Shown: positions 1 through 9,784 of the stretch, piece after piece
How the letters are laid out: every line of letters starts with the position of its first letter
Position numbering within the stretch: the first letter of the stretch is position 1
Assembly (NCBI RefSeq): GCF_947179515.1
Contig: NC_067495.1
Span: forward strand, 133,593,707-133,657,706
Direction of reading: 5' to 3'
Source: Apodemus sylvaticus
Lineage: Eukaryota; Chordata; Mammalia; Rodentia; Muridae
DNA: 64,000 bases
Program-made: the position numbers and the translations under genes
The notes under the pieces: generated by a model
Told to the model about the DNA's origin: nothing
Seen by the model: the letters and a program-made list of their open reading frames with translations, nothing else
Database searches by the model: none

Positions 1-511
1 CACATATACACACACATGTATTTCTTCTTCTCCTCTTCCTCCTCCTTCTTCATCTGACAATCTGGATGAAAGATCTTGCTGGGTTCTTGAAACTGGATTA
101 AAGCAGATGTGACCAGAATAGAGGTAGAAGCATATTAGAAGGACTAAGAAGTGGGGTGGCTGGCATTTGGGAAGTGGCCTGGTATGAAGCCTCTTGTAGA
201 GATGTTTTTAGACTTCATTGTCTTAGGAATGAGGAAGTAAGAGAGGCAGTTTAAGGATCATTATTCTGGTATCAGAATGTGGGATGGGTTTAAAGGGAGA
301 ATTCTCCAAGCCAGTTAAGGAGGAAATGCGTGCCTATGCTTGATCAGAGGAACTGAGGAAGAGCAGATGCAGATAGGGAATTTTGAATGGTTGTCAATAG
401 GAAGCTGGGACCTTCCCCTCAGAACACTTTATGTGATTCCTGCAGTTCAGTTTTCAAATACAAATGAAACTGAATTTACAGTCACAGCAAGTGGGTCATG
501 TTTTTCCTAAG
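1..511. other. Unassigned intergenic sequence
   Basis: Contains no open frame with coding character and no repeat that I recognise, apart from short CA and TTC-rich runs in the first 55 bases. Confidence 0.4.
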
Positions 512-620
512 GTCCTGGCTATCTAGCCCAGACTAGTTTCAAACTTCTTAAAGCTAAGGATACCTTTGAACTTCTGATGTTTCAGCCTCTACTTCCAAAG
601 TGTTGAAAGTACAAATATGC
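512..620 (-). mobile_element. Degraded B1-like SINE
   Basis: Reads as a diverged antisense B1: 'tggctatctagcccagact' followed by a decayed 'cctctacttccaaagtgttgaaa' equivalent of the usual 'cctcccaagtgctgggat'. Highly diverged, so an old copy. Confidence 0.4.
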
Positions 621-631
621 ATGTGTGCACA

Positions 632-672
<41 letters not shown>
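632..672. repeat. (CA)n microsatellite
   Basis: About 20 CA units directly abut the LTR that starts at 673. A second (CA)n run abuts the other end of that LTR. Confidence 0.9.
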
Positions 673-675
<3 letters not shown>

Positions 676-1030
676 AGCATTCTGTCTAAGCTCCACCCCA
701 CAGTTACCTGGAACCAGCCAGGTAGGCCTGGCCCACTATGAGAAGGGCTCCTTGCCCCTCCCCTCTCTCTTCGCTCTCTTGCTCTCTAGTTCTCTCTCGC
801 CCCTTCTTGGCCTCTTTCCTTCCCCTCTCTCTCTATGTGGTCATGGCCAGCCTCTACTTCTCTACTCTCTCCTTCTCTCTGCCTCTACTATCCCATTAAC
901 TCCCCTTCCCATTCCCTGAATAAACTCTATTCTATGTCGTGCGTCTGGTCCCTCAGGGGGAAGGGATGCCTCAGCCTCAGTCAACTGAAACACCCCCCTT
1001 CCCCACTTGCCCATACAACATATTCTTATG

Positions 1031-1032
<2 letters not shown>
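673..1032 (+). mobile_element. Solo LTR, copy 1 of a five-copy local family
   Basis: Starts 'gttagcattctgtctaagc', followed by 'ctccaccccacagttacctgg', a CT-rich stretch, an AATAAA signal at about 919-924 and 'ggtccctcagggggaaggg', in the same order as the copies at 5802, 7985 and 15648. The first bases of the usual TGTTAG and the last ~30 bases are missing and replaced by (CA)n on both sides. The family may be an ERVK-type (RLTR10-like) LTR, but that name is uncertain. No internal viral sequence adjoins it. Confidence 0.75.

Positions 1033-1069
<37 letters not shown>
1032..1069. repeat. (CA)n microsatellite
   Basis: About 19 CA units immediately after the truncated 3' end of the LTR. Confidence 0.9.
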
Positions 1070-1072
<3 letters not shown>

Positions 1073-1108
1073 GCCCTCGGGAACCTACCCCTTACCCCCA
1101 ACTGTTTT

Positions 1109-1265
1109 TGTTTGTTTGTTTGTTTGTTTTTGGAGACAGGGTTTCTCTGTGTAGCCCTGGCTGTCCTGGAACTCACTCTGTAGACCAGGCTGGCCTCGAA
1201 CTCAGAAATCCACCTGCCTCTGCCTCCCAGAGTGCTGGGATTAAGGTATGTGCCACCACTGCCCG
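1109..1265 (-). mobile_element. B1 SINE, Mus-type, with target-site duplication
   Basis: Antisense B1 with a (GTTT)n tail, 'gagacagggtttctctgtg' and 'cctcgaactcagaaatccac'. It is flanked by the perfect 13-bp duplication CCCCAACTGTTTT at 1096-1108 and 1266-1278. It landed at the edge of an older antisense ID-like element. Confidence 0.9.
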
Positions 1266-1269
1266 CCCC

Positions 1270-1349
1270 AACTGTTTTGCTAGGGATCAAACTGGGACTT
1301 TGCCCTTTCTAGGCAACCGTCTACCAACTGAATTATCTCCTCCGGCCCT
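1270..1349 (-). mobile_element. ID-like SINE fragment
   Basis: Antisense ID pattern: 'tgctagggatcaaactggga', then 'aggcaaccgtctaccaactga' and a 'ccggccc' end, equivalent to the tRNA-derived head of ID or B4 elements. Confidence 0.6.
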
Positions 1350-1977
1350 TTGTCTCAGGCTTTCTAGTTCTAGTTCACGAAACAAAACCCTGGAGCTTCT
1401 TTTACCAGCAGTCAGTTTATTATGCTGATAGGCTTCTAGCAAATTCTTATCCAAAGGCTAGAGCCCAGAATGTTACGGGGTTGATGCTTTTATACATGTT
1501 TGGCTTTCTTATTTCCTACATATGGCTACATACATTTTGATGGTGTGTTTTCAGTGACTGGAATGAAAAGAGGAGGAAGGAAGGTGGTACCAGAGAGACA
1601 TTGGCACGTGCACTTGATGATACTGACCAGCCAGCAATCACATAAGACCAGCCCACAAGTCTGTTGCCTGTTTTCCAATTAGCATCCCCCAACCACACCT
1701 TCATTAAGAGACTCTTAAGAGTCAAAGGGCCCCCAGGCCTCACTTCATAAAAGTTCCACAGCCTCTCAGAAGAGCACCATCAGCTGAGAATTGAATTCAA
1801 AACATGATCTTGTAGGCAACATTTTATATCAAATATGTATTAAATATGATATAGTATACATATCAAATCATAATAACTATGATTACATTATGTAGGTCTG
1901 GGGATTTTGCAATGATTGGTTGCTAATGACTTTTATAATCACCTAGTGCATTTTTTAAAAAAGACTAGTCATATTCT
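1350..1977. other. Unassigned intergenic sequence
   Basis: No recognised repeat or coding signal. A short AT-rich stretch lies at 1800-1900. Confidence 0.4.
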
Positions 1978-2183
1978 AGGACTGGAGCGGTGGCCCAGTG
2001 GGGAAAGCGATGGCTGCAGGTTTGCTTCCCAGGACCCATACAGTGGCTCACAACTATCTGCAACTCTGGTTTCTGGGGATCTGACATCCTCTTCTTGACT
2101 CCAAAGGCACTGCATGTAGTTGGTGCACATGCAAGCAAAACGCCCACACATATAACTTTTTTTAAGAATTAAAACTAAGAAAA
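1978..2183 (+). mobile_element. B3 SINE
   Basis: Sense B2/B3-type element. The tRNA-like head is 'actggagcggtggcccagtg', followed by 'gtggctcacaactatctgcaa' and 'gacatcctcttcttgactcc'. It ends in an A-rich tail and then (TG)n at 2184-2205. Confidence 0.75.
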
Positions 2184-2389
2184 GTGTGTGTGTGTGTGTG
2201 TGTGTATGCACATAAACACATGCAAAGGAAATAATACACAAAAAGTTAGTCATATGCAACCATGATGGACTGATGTGAAGTTTTGTTCAACTGTATTTAT
2301 TTTTCAAATGGTCTTTTCCTGCTCATAATTAATAATTAAGATCATCTAAGAAGTTACTGTTTCAGCTGTGATTTTTATCTTCTCCTATT

Positions 2390-2550
2390 CTTAGACGTTG
2401 CCTCTGGAATTAAACTGCTTAGACCTAAATACTGGCTCTGCACTTTGGTTTACTCATCTGTAAAATGGTCATAAAATTATTTTTCTCATAGAACCATTGA
2501 CAGGATTAAATAAGATGATCTCTACAGTATCTTGCAGCATTAAATTTTTC
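2390..2550 (+). mobile_element. MIR SINE (ancient mammalian)
   Basis: Diagnostic MIR order: 'ctggctctgcactttgg', 'ttactcatctgtaaaatgg', then 'gacaggattaaataagatgat'. Strongly diverged, as expected for a pre-rodent repeat. Confidence 0.75.
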
Positions 2551-3416
2551 CTATGCTTATATTACCTTCCCAATAGAGTGCAGTACACATCATTGGGAGA
2601 GAAACTGTGTCCTATTTATAAATGTCCAGTTGGTATACATTTTTGGTTAAGAGAAAATTTGACACACATTTTCTCTTTATCCATCAATTTTGACAAATAC
2701 AGGTTGCTCTTTCCTATCTCTGCTGGAAGCAGGTCCTCTGCCACTATAGCTTTATGTAATAAAAGCAGACACTTCTCACAGTAATCAAATGAGTGACATG
2801 AAATGGTCATCTGGCATTGAAGAGTTCCTAAAAGGTGCAAGTGTTTTTACCAAAGGAAATTTCTGCTGTTGGCACAGAAGTCTTAAGAATTAAAGACAGG
2901 ACATAGTTGAGAAAGCATGTAATTGGTTTCAGGTGGGTCTATCCTGCCTTGTTGCCTGGTGATAGCCAAATGAAGTGACCCTGGGGTGAACCACTTGTCT
3001 GCTTACCATTATGGTTTCATACGGAACAGGCTGCATTCTGAAAAGAAAGCAGTCCCAGAATGGGTTAATTTTAACTAGGTAATGGGAGCATAAAATCCTC
3101 AGAAACACTAGGTGAGACACTGTTGTTTCAATGTGTTCTTTTAGTAAGTAGAATGTCTACATCCGATTCAGGACGGTGCCTCTCTTTTCTCGGTACTGGG
3201 CCCAGTTCTTACTTTATGGATTCTTTCCATGAACCTCATTTGTTGGGTGAAATGAAACATTCTAATGCAATACCTTTGGCAGCAAGACTCTTCTGCTTCC
3301 TGGGGTTGCTGCTGTGCATTGCAGACTGTGGGATGTTTTAGTGTGGGTTTGGATTCAAGTTTAGAGTTTTGCTTTTTGGAGCCAGGGACTCAGAGCCTAG
3401 GCTAGCTTCAAGCTTA
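2551..3416. other. Unassigned sequence 3' of the env remnant
   Basis: In minus-strand order this follows the env remnant, where a polypurine tract and LTR might be expected, but I could not recognise either. No coding signal. Confidence 0.35.
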
Positions 3417-5290
3417 CTATTCTTCATAGCAATTAACAACTGCCACGGTAAAGAGCTGAGCTTGCTGAAAGCGGTCCTGTATAAAGGCAATCGATGTATT
3501 TAAGAGACACGGTCCAAAGGTTAAAAGTAGCAAAGTCAAGATCAGGGGTCCAAGTAAAGTTGAAATCGGAGTTGCCAACCCTGGGAAAGTAGTGAACCAA
3601 GGTTCAAACCATCCTAGGTTCTGTTCCCTGGCTCTCTTCCTTTTTGTTAGTCCTTCCCTTACTTTGGCCATGGAGTCCTTAACTGCTCCTGAATGATCAA
3701 TATAAAAGGAACATTCTTCATTTAGAGCTGCATATAATCCTCCAGAGTATGCAATGCCGTGGAAACATTTCTGGATAAATCATATACAAAAATGAGCTGT
3801 TTGAACACTTTGGGCTAGGGCAATAGCATCTGTAGGAGCAGTGGCCATTGAAGTAATCAAAGCTACAGCACCTACTATAATTAACACAATCATGCAGTTA
3901 GGCCTGAACAATGCCTTTGTTAACTCTTCTGAAAGGGTTAACTTAGGAACTTTGGAAAGGTCATGGAACACTTGCCCCTCCCAGAAGGGAGAGGATAAAT
4001 TACATTCCTCAGACCACAGGGAGACCCAGAGTTATTCCAGAGACCTGTTGACCCCCAACTCATCCCTAACAACCAATTAGTTTGAGGGTAGCACTGTTCT
4101 GCCAACCACATGTGCCTAATGGTGACTGTCCTGAGGACTGTATAAAGGCCCACACAGCCCGGCACGTGGGGTCGTTCTCTCCCCACGTGCAGGGTGACCT
4201 CAGCATGCTGAATATTAAATAAAATTCCTCTTGCATTTTGCATTAATTTGCATCTCTGTGGTCCACTCAGGGTGGTCTCCGGTAAGTAAAGACTAGCCAG
4301 AGTCTTACACTTCAATTACCTGTAAACACTTGTCATCAAACCAATCTTTAGTAACATTTACAGGAACCATCACAAATGGAGGTTGCTGTAAAATCATTAC
4401 AGAGTGCTTAGAATAGACTTTTAAAACATAATTAGTCGAATTATAGCTAACACAAGACATATCAGCATTATTTTCAGAATGTAGAATAATGTTACTATTT
4501 CCTACTAATAGGACATAGGCATATGAACACATGTTGTAATAGGTCCTTCCATCCAAGCTGGACTTGATCTTTCAGACAGAGCACTCACATCATCTAAGGC
4601 AGCACCCAACTTACATACATATCCTTGCTGATAACCTGTGTGAGTTCCCCAGAGTCCAGCAGACAGAGCTGATGAGGCTGTAGGTGGAGACGGTGAGCCA
4701 GTAGCATAATTAGTCATAATAGCCACTCCCCTATATTCTGACCAGTCCAAAATCTTGAGGTCAGTCTCATGAGGCTGATAAATGTTGCAGTGCCTGGTAT
4801 CCCTCAGCCTCTAGGCCCTACCCTCTAGTGGGTAGACTTACTTGAATGCCATTTAAACTATCTTGGTCTGAGTCAAGATCTTTCCCTGCAGAGTAGTAGG
4901 AGATATTCTCAGACATCCAGCAGTGTTCCACTTTGAAAAGCATATGGAGACCCCAGTTCCCAATCCTTGGTAATTAATTTCTCTACTGATAGTGAAATCT
5001 CCTCCAGCAGGCATATCCATCAACTTAGTGTTGTTTACCGTTACCACAACTTCTGGGCCTTCCTAAAGCGCTGGATGTAAAAGGGCTGGATCAGGGACAT
5101 AGACCCAATACAGTTTCCCTGTCATCATTGTCAGGACACTCTGCAAACTCACAATCAGCATCCTTCTCTGTCCCAGCATCAGCATGTCTCATTAACCACT
5201 CTGGTAGCTAGCATGCTCCTTCAGTATCCTGCATCAAAAACACAAACATGCCCTCTTCCCCACAGTCAAGAGAGTTCCTTGGCATCCAAA
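3417..5290 (-). pseudogene. Decayed endogenous retroviral env remnant
   Basis: Minus-strand fragments in several frames line up in the order expected of an envelope gene: surface-unit pieces at 5047-4853, 4750-4505 and 4556-4305; a transmembrane-subunit start with a hydrophobic, fusion-peptide-like stretch at 3971-3780; and a membrane-anchor segment followed by a short basic/polar tail at 3671-3417. Stops and frame changes separate them, so no intact protein is encoded. The Leu-rich anchor preceded by a Trp/Phe-containing segment resembles type D and gamma-type retroviral TM proteins by general family knowledge. The region is split by a plus-strand LTR at 3974-4307. No gag or pol was recognised nearby. 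Exact ERV family not identified. Confidence 0.65.
3974..4307 (+). mobile_element. Solo LTR inserted inside the env remnant
   Basis: About 334 bp in the opposite orientation to the env fragment. It has a TATA-like 'tgtataaaggccc' at about 4139-4151, an AATAAA signal near 4218 and a terminal 'agtctta' just before the duplication. CACTT occurs at both junctions (3969-3973 and 4308-4312), and the env frame resumes directly across the insert. Not related to the LTR family at 673, 5802, 7985 and 15648. Family name not recognised. Confidence 0.7.
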
Positions 5291-5364
5291 TTTTAATTTT
5301 TTAAAATAAAAAGCATGATTTAAATAATTCTGTGGTATACGGGGATATAATTTTCCCTTTTTAC

Positions 5365-5530
5365 AAAAGAGTTATTTGGGAATTTTACATAATGCACCCC
5401 AATCACATTCTCTTCCTAAGCCTCCCAGGTCTGACCCCCACCCTTGTGACCTGCCCCTTCACCCATGAATAAAAGAAGAAAGAAAACTACTAAGGCCAAT
5501 TTGTATTGATCCTGTCTTCAGGGCTAAGCT
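5365..5530 (-). mobile_element. Old rodent L1 3' UTR fragment (Lx-like)
   Basis: Contains 'cataatgcaccccaatcac' and 'cccaggtctgacccccacc', then 'aaggccaatttgtattg'. The same sequence occurs inverted at 9165-9370. In L1-sense (minus) orientation it ends in the 'ttacataatgc' complement typical of an L1 tail. Confidence 0.55.
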
Positions 5531-5801
5531 TCCTCACATGAGAGAGCTTCTGTTGCCCTTTTCGGGTGCCTCTGTTCACAGTGGGGGGTTTTTAAGTCAC
5601 TTTTTAAACTTTTATAGATGGCTGACAACGATATCTTCATCAGCCTCATTAATGTGGATACAGCAACAGGGATAGAATTAAAAGGAGCAGGCAGTGGAAT
5701 GAAATAGCAGATGCCAAGGACGAATAATCTATCATTTTGCCTATTTTTTGTTATGTGCACAGAAAATATTAATCAAATTTGAAATATGCTGATGGCAAAT
5801 A

Positions 5802-5899
5802 TGTTAGTATTCTGTCTAAACTCCACCCCACACTTACCTGGCAACAGCCAGGTATGCCCCGCCCCATAGACCTGGCCCACTATAAAAGGGCTACTTGCC

Positions 5900-5965
<66 letters not shown>

Positions 5966-6137
5966 TCTAACTCTCATCTTCTGCCCTGAATGAACTCTAT
6001 TCTATACCATGTCTGTGTGTGTGTGGTCCCTCAGGGGGAAGAGGTGCCTGGGCATGGGCCCACCTAGGCACCCCCTTCCCCCACACCGCCCTGCCACACT
6101 CCCTAAACCCCTCTCTCTCTTTTTATGACCCTTTATG
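5802..6137 (+). mobile_element. 5'-type LTR, copy 2, followed by a primer-binding site
   Basis: Begins TGTTAG at 5802, with 'ctccaccccacacttacctgg', TATAAAAGGG at 5881-5890, a long (CT)n tract at 5905-5969 and 'gtggtccctcagggggaag'. The polyadenylation signal is changed to AATGAA at about 5987. Unlike the other copies it runs straight into a tRNA-Phe-like primer-binding site at 6138, so it was a provirus 5' LTR rather than a solo LTR. The downstream viral body is gone. Confidence 0.75.
5905..5969. repeat. (CT)n microsatellite inside the LTR
   Basis: About 30 CT units with one TT interruption. It expands the CT-rich stretch that the sister LTR copies show at the same place. Confidence 0.9.
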
Positions 6138-6155
6138 TGGTGCTGAAACCCGGGA
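6138..6155 (+). other. Retroviral primer-binding site matching tRNA-Phe
   Basis: TGGTGCTGAAACCCGGGA lies at the 3' edge of the LTR. It differs at one position from the complement of the tRNA-Phe 3' end, by family knowledge. IAP-class mouse elements use tRNA-Phe, which supports an ERVK/IAP-related origin for this LTR family. Confidence 0.65.
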
Positions 6156-6205
6156 ACAAGCCCATCACATGAAGTCACTCTCAGCTATCTATGTAGATGA
6201 ACATC

Positions 6206-6367
6206 TTTTTGTTGTTTTGGTTTGTGTTTGTTTTTGTTTTTCTCTCTGTAGCTCTGGCTGTCCTGGAACTCATTCTGCAGGCCAGGCTGGCCTGGAACTC
6301 ACAGAGATCCATTTGCCTCTGCCTCCCAAGTGCTAGGATTAAAGGCATGCGCTACCACCACCCAGCA
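6206..6367 (-). mobile_element. B1 SINE
   Basis: Antisense B1 with a GTTT-rich tail, 'tctctctgtagctctggctg', 'ggccaggctggcctggaact' and 'ggcatgcgctaccaccaccc'. Confidence 0.85.
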
Positions 6368-6604
6368 GAGGTAAGTATCTCAATTCCGAATATTGATCTC
6401 AATGTGGCTGCAAGCAGTTTTCTATTGTCCATTTACTATTTTCTGTATTAGGAACTGTGGGAAATATGCTATCTTTTCCTTCAAAGGGTTAAATAAGACA
6501 AGCGACCATACAAATGCTTGTTAAGAAGCCACTTGTCAGATATTAAAATTCAGCCAGGGTCAGTACTTCTTGAAATTAAAATACATGGTCAAGGCTTCAC
6601 ATTC

Positions 6605-7143
6605 TTTTTTTTTTATTCTATATATTATTTATTTACATTTCAAGTGAGTTTCCCTTTCCTGGATCCCCGCTCCCCAAAGTCCCATAAGCCCTCTTCCCTC
6701 CCCCTGTTCCCCAATCAACCCCTTCCCACTTCCCTGTTCTGGAATTCCCCTACACTGCTGCACTGAGTCTTTCCAGAACCAGGGGCCACTCCTCCGTTCT
6801 TCTTGTACCTCATTTGATGTGTGGATTATGTTTTGGGTATTCCAGTTTTCTAGGTTAATAACCACTTATTAGTGAGTGCATACCATGATTCACCTTTTGA
6901 GTCTGGGTTACCTCACTGAGTATGATATTCTCTAGCTCCATCCATTTGCCTAAGAATTTCATGAATTCATTGTTTCTAATGGCTGAATAGTACTCCATTG
7001 TGTAGATATACCACATTTTCTGTATCCATTCTTCCCTTGAGGGACATCTGGATTCTTTCCAGCTTCTAGCTAAATAGGGCTGCTATTAACATACTGGAGC
7101 ATGTGTTCTTATTACATGCTGGGGAATCCTCTGGGTATATGCC
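6605..7143 (-). mobile_element. L1 insertion, 3' half (twin-primed L1)
   Basis: Minus-sense L1 3' UTR and ORF2 end, starting with a short poly(A) (T-run at 6605-6613) and running to 'tatgcccagg' at 7143. Together with the inverted piece at 7144-7665 it is one insertion. The pair is flanked by a 15-bp duplication, CAAGGCTTCACATTC at 6590-6604 and CAAGGCTGTACATTC at 7666-7680 (two mismatches). Confidence 0.85.
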
Positions 7144-7665
7144 CAGGATCAAGAATTGAGAAATGGGACCTCATAAAACTACAAAGTTTCTGCAAGGCAA
7201 AGGACATTGTCAAAAGGACAAAATGGCAGCCAACAAATTGGGAAAAGATCTTTACCAATACTACATTCGACAGAGGGCTTATATCCAAGATATACAAAGA
7301 ACTCAAGAAGGTAGACTCCAGAGAGCCAAATATCCCCCTTAAAAATGGGGTACAGACCTAAACAAAGAATTTTCACCTGAGGAATATCAAATGGCTGAGA
7401 AGCACCTAAAGAAATGTTCAACATCCTTAGTCATCAGGGAAATGTAAATCAAAACAACCCTGAGATCTCACCTCACACCAGTCAGGATGGCTAAGATTAA
7501 AATCTCAGGAGACAGCAGGTGCTGGCATGGATGTGGAGAAAGAGGAACACTCCTCCACTGCTGGTGGGGTTGCAAGCTGGTACAACCACTGTGGAAGTCA
7601 GTCTGGTGGTTCCTCAGAAAACTGGGAATGACACTTCCAAAGGACCCCACTATACCACTCCTGGG
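7144..7665 (+). mobile_element. L1 insertion, inverted 5' half
   Basis: ORF2 C-terminal coding sequence in the opposite orientation to its partner at 6605-7143. Encoded fragments include residues such as 'KWQPTNWEKIFTN' and 'RKLGMTLPKDP'. It ends at 'actcctgggca', the same point in L1 where the minus-sense piece begins, so the breakpoints abut as expected from twin priming. Confidence 0.85.
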
Positions 7666-7807
7666 CAAGGCTGTACATTCTTAAAAGTTGCACTTTGCTT
7701 ACCAGCTACTCTATTTTGAGTTAGCCAACTGCTGAAGAATGTGGCCAGGCTCTGACCACTCAGTGAGACACAGAATCCTTTGGCCTTAGGGATAAAAGCC
7801 CAGCAGC

Positions 7808-7978
7808 AAGGCCAGGTGTGGTGGTGCAGGCCTGTAATCCCAGGACTCAGGAGGCAGAGGGAGGTAGATCTCTCACAGCCAGCCTGGTCTACATAGAGAG
7901 TTCCACAACAGCCAAGGCTATGTAGAGAGACCCTGTCCCTCAAACCAAACAAATAACAGACAACAGCAAAACCCACAG
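7808..7978 (+). mobile_element. B1 SINE
   Basis: Sense B1: 'ggccaggtgtggtggtgcag', 'gcctgtaatcccaggactc', 'agccagcctggtctacata', with an A-rich tail 'caaaccaaacaaataac'. Confidence 0.85.
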
Positions 7979-7984
7979 CAGGCC

Positions 7985-9159
7985 TGTTAGGATTCTGTCT
8001 AAGCTCCACCCCAGAGTTACCTGGCAACAGCCAGGTGTGCCCCTCCCCACAACTCAGGTAGGTCTGGCCCATTATAAAAGGGAGAAAGGGGGCAGCCTTG
8101 TCTAGTTCCTGATTTTAGTGGGATTGCTTCAGGTGTTGGTGAGGATGTGGAGAAAGAGGAACACTCCTCCACTGCTGGTGGGATTGCAAGATGGTGCAAC
8201 CACTTTGGAAATCAGTATGGCGGTTCCTCAGAAAACTGGGCATGACACTTCCTGAGGACCCTGTTATACCACTCCTGTGCATATACCCAGAGGATTCTTC
8301 AGCATGCAATAAGGATACATGCTCCACTATGTTCATAGCAGCCCTATTTGTAGTAGCCAGAAGCTGGAAAGAACCTAGATGTCCTTCAACAGAGGAATGG
8401 ATGCAAAAAATATGGTATATTTATACAATGGAGTACTATTCAGCCATTAGAAACAATGAATTCATGAAATTCTTAGACAAATGGATGGAGCTGGAGAACA
8501 TCATACTAAGTGAGGTAACCCAGTCTCAAAAGATCAATCATGGTATACACTCACTAATAAGTGGATATTAGCCTAGAAACTTTGAGTACCCAAGACATAA
8601 TCCACATATTAAATGATGTCCAAAAAGAATGGAGGAGTGGCCCCTGGTTCTGGAAAGACTCAGTGCAACAGTATAGGGGAATTCCAGAACAGGGAAGCGG
8701 GAAGGAGTAGATGGAGGAACAAAGGGAGGGAAGAGGGCTTATGGGACTTGTGGGGAGTGGGGACCCAGAAAAGGGGAAATCATTTGAAATGTAAATAAAA
8801 AATATATCAATAAAAAACCCTAAAAAATAAAAATAAAAGGGGCTGCTTGCCCCTCCTCTCTCTCTTGTCTCTCATCCCCTTACCCTCCTCTCATTCTCTC
8901 TTGCCCTCTTGGGCTCTTCCCTTCCCCCCTTACCCCTCTCTCCATGTGGTCATGGCTGGCCTCTACTTTTCTCTGCCTCTACTACCCCCTTAACTCCCCT
9001 CCCTGTGCCCTAAATAAACTCTATTCTACACTATATCATTGAGGGTGTGTTCCCTCTGGGGGGAGGGATGCCTTGGCATGGGCCTGATGAGCCACACCCT
9101 TCCTCCACACCCCCATAGAACATATTCTTATGTCACTTTTCCTTTTTATGATCACAACA
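7985..9159 (+). mobile_element. Solo LTR, copy 3, interrupted by an L1
   Basis: Begins TGTTAG at 7985 and ends ACAACA at 9159, flanked by the 5-bp duplication AGGCC (7980-7984 and 9160-9164). Removing the L1 at 8083-8832 leaves about 420 bp, the same length as the intact copy at 15648. It holds the 'ctccaccccagagttacctgg' block, the split TATA region, CT-rich sequence, AATAAA at about 9013 and the closing 'atcacaaca'. Confidence 0.85.
8083..8832 (+). mobile_element. Truncated L1 with 5' inversion, inside the LTR
   Basis: From about 8133 to 8832 this is sense L1 ORF2 C-terminus, 3' UTR and A-rich tail. The first ~50 bp (8083-8132) are inverted: read on the minus strand they give the reverse-transcriptase segment 'PLKSGTRQGCPLSP'. 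The duplication ATAAAAGGG occurs at 8074-8082 and 8833-8841. The insertion sits in the LTR's TATA box. Confidence 0.85.
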
Positions 9160-9164
9160 AGGCC

Positions 9165-9370
9165 CCCCAACCTGGGTGTATTTGCCTGATTGGTTTGACG
9201 TTGTTGAGCAATACAAATTGGCCTTAGTTTTCTTTCTTCTTCTTTTCTTCATGGGTGGGGCGAAGGAGATCACAAGAGTGGGGGTCAGACCTGGGAAGAC
9301 TAGGAAGTGAATGTGATTGGGGTGCATTATGTAAAACCCCCAAATAACCAATAAAAACACTACTGGTGAA
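9165..9370 (+). mobile_element. Old rodent L1 3' UTR fragment (Lx-like)
   Basis: Contains 'gggggtcagacctgggaag' and 'gtgattggggtgcattatg', ending 'aaataaccaataaaaacac'. It is the same element as 5365-5530 in the other orientation. Confidence 0.55.
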
Positions 9371-9460
9371 AGTAAACTTTTGCTTTTTGGAACTACTTTG
9401 TGTTTTATAAAAAAAAGAAAGAAGGAATCAGGGATATGTTTGGTGGAGGCACCATACAGT

Positions 9461-9640
9461 GAGGTGGAAGGGGGTGTCTCAGTGGGCCCATGCTGAGGCC
9501 TCCCTTCCCCGGAGGGACCACACACATGATGGTATAGGATAGAACAGTGTTTATTCAGGGCATGGGGATGGGAGTTCAGAGGGTCGTAGAGGCAGAGAAA
9601 GGCAGAGAGAAGGAGGGAGAGGGAGAGAGTATAGTAGTAC
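9461..9640 (-). mobile_element. Partial LTR, copy 4 (3' part only)
   Basis: On the minus strand it shows the 3' part of the same LTR family: AATAAA (plus-strand TTTATT at about 9550), 'catgtgtgtggtccctc', 'gcatgggcccactgag'. The 5' half is missing. The opposite orientation to copies 1-3 and 5 shows that it is an independent insertion. Confidence 0.7.
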
Positions 9641-9784
9641 AGGCTCTGTTTTTGAGTATTAACTTCACAGCCCTTTTCTGTTTCTTTCTGCGTTGAGTGT
9701 TCTACATACTTGGCAGTGGAGTACAGGGGTGGGAACTGTGCATGGTTCTATATTTCTGGTGGTCCTTGTAGAGTTTTCTTTTTT

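Noticed and set aside
3123..3341. 72-codon frame beside the env remnant
   Set aside because: It is on the opposite strand to env and shows no viral or host similarity.
8191..8571. 126-codon frame
   Set aside because: It is the C-terminal end of L1 ORF2 from a truncated insertion, not a host gene. The same is true of 24881-25123.
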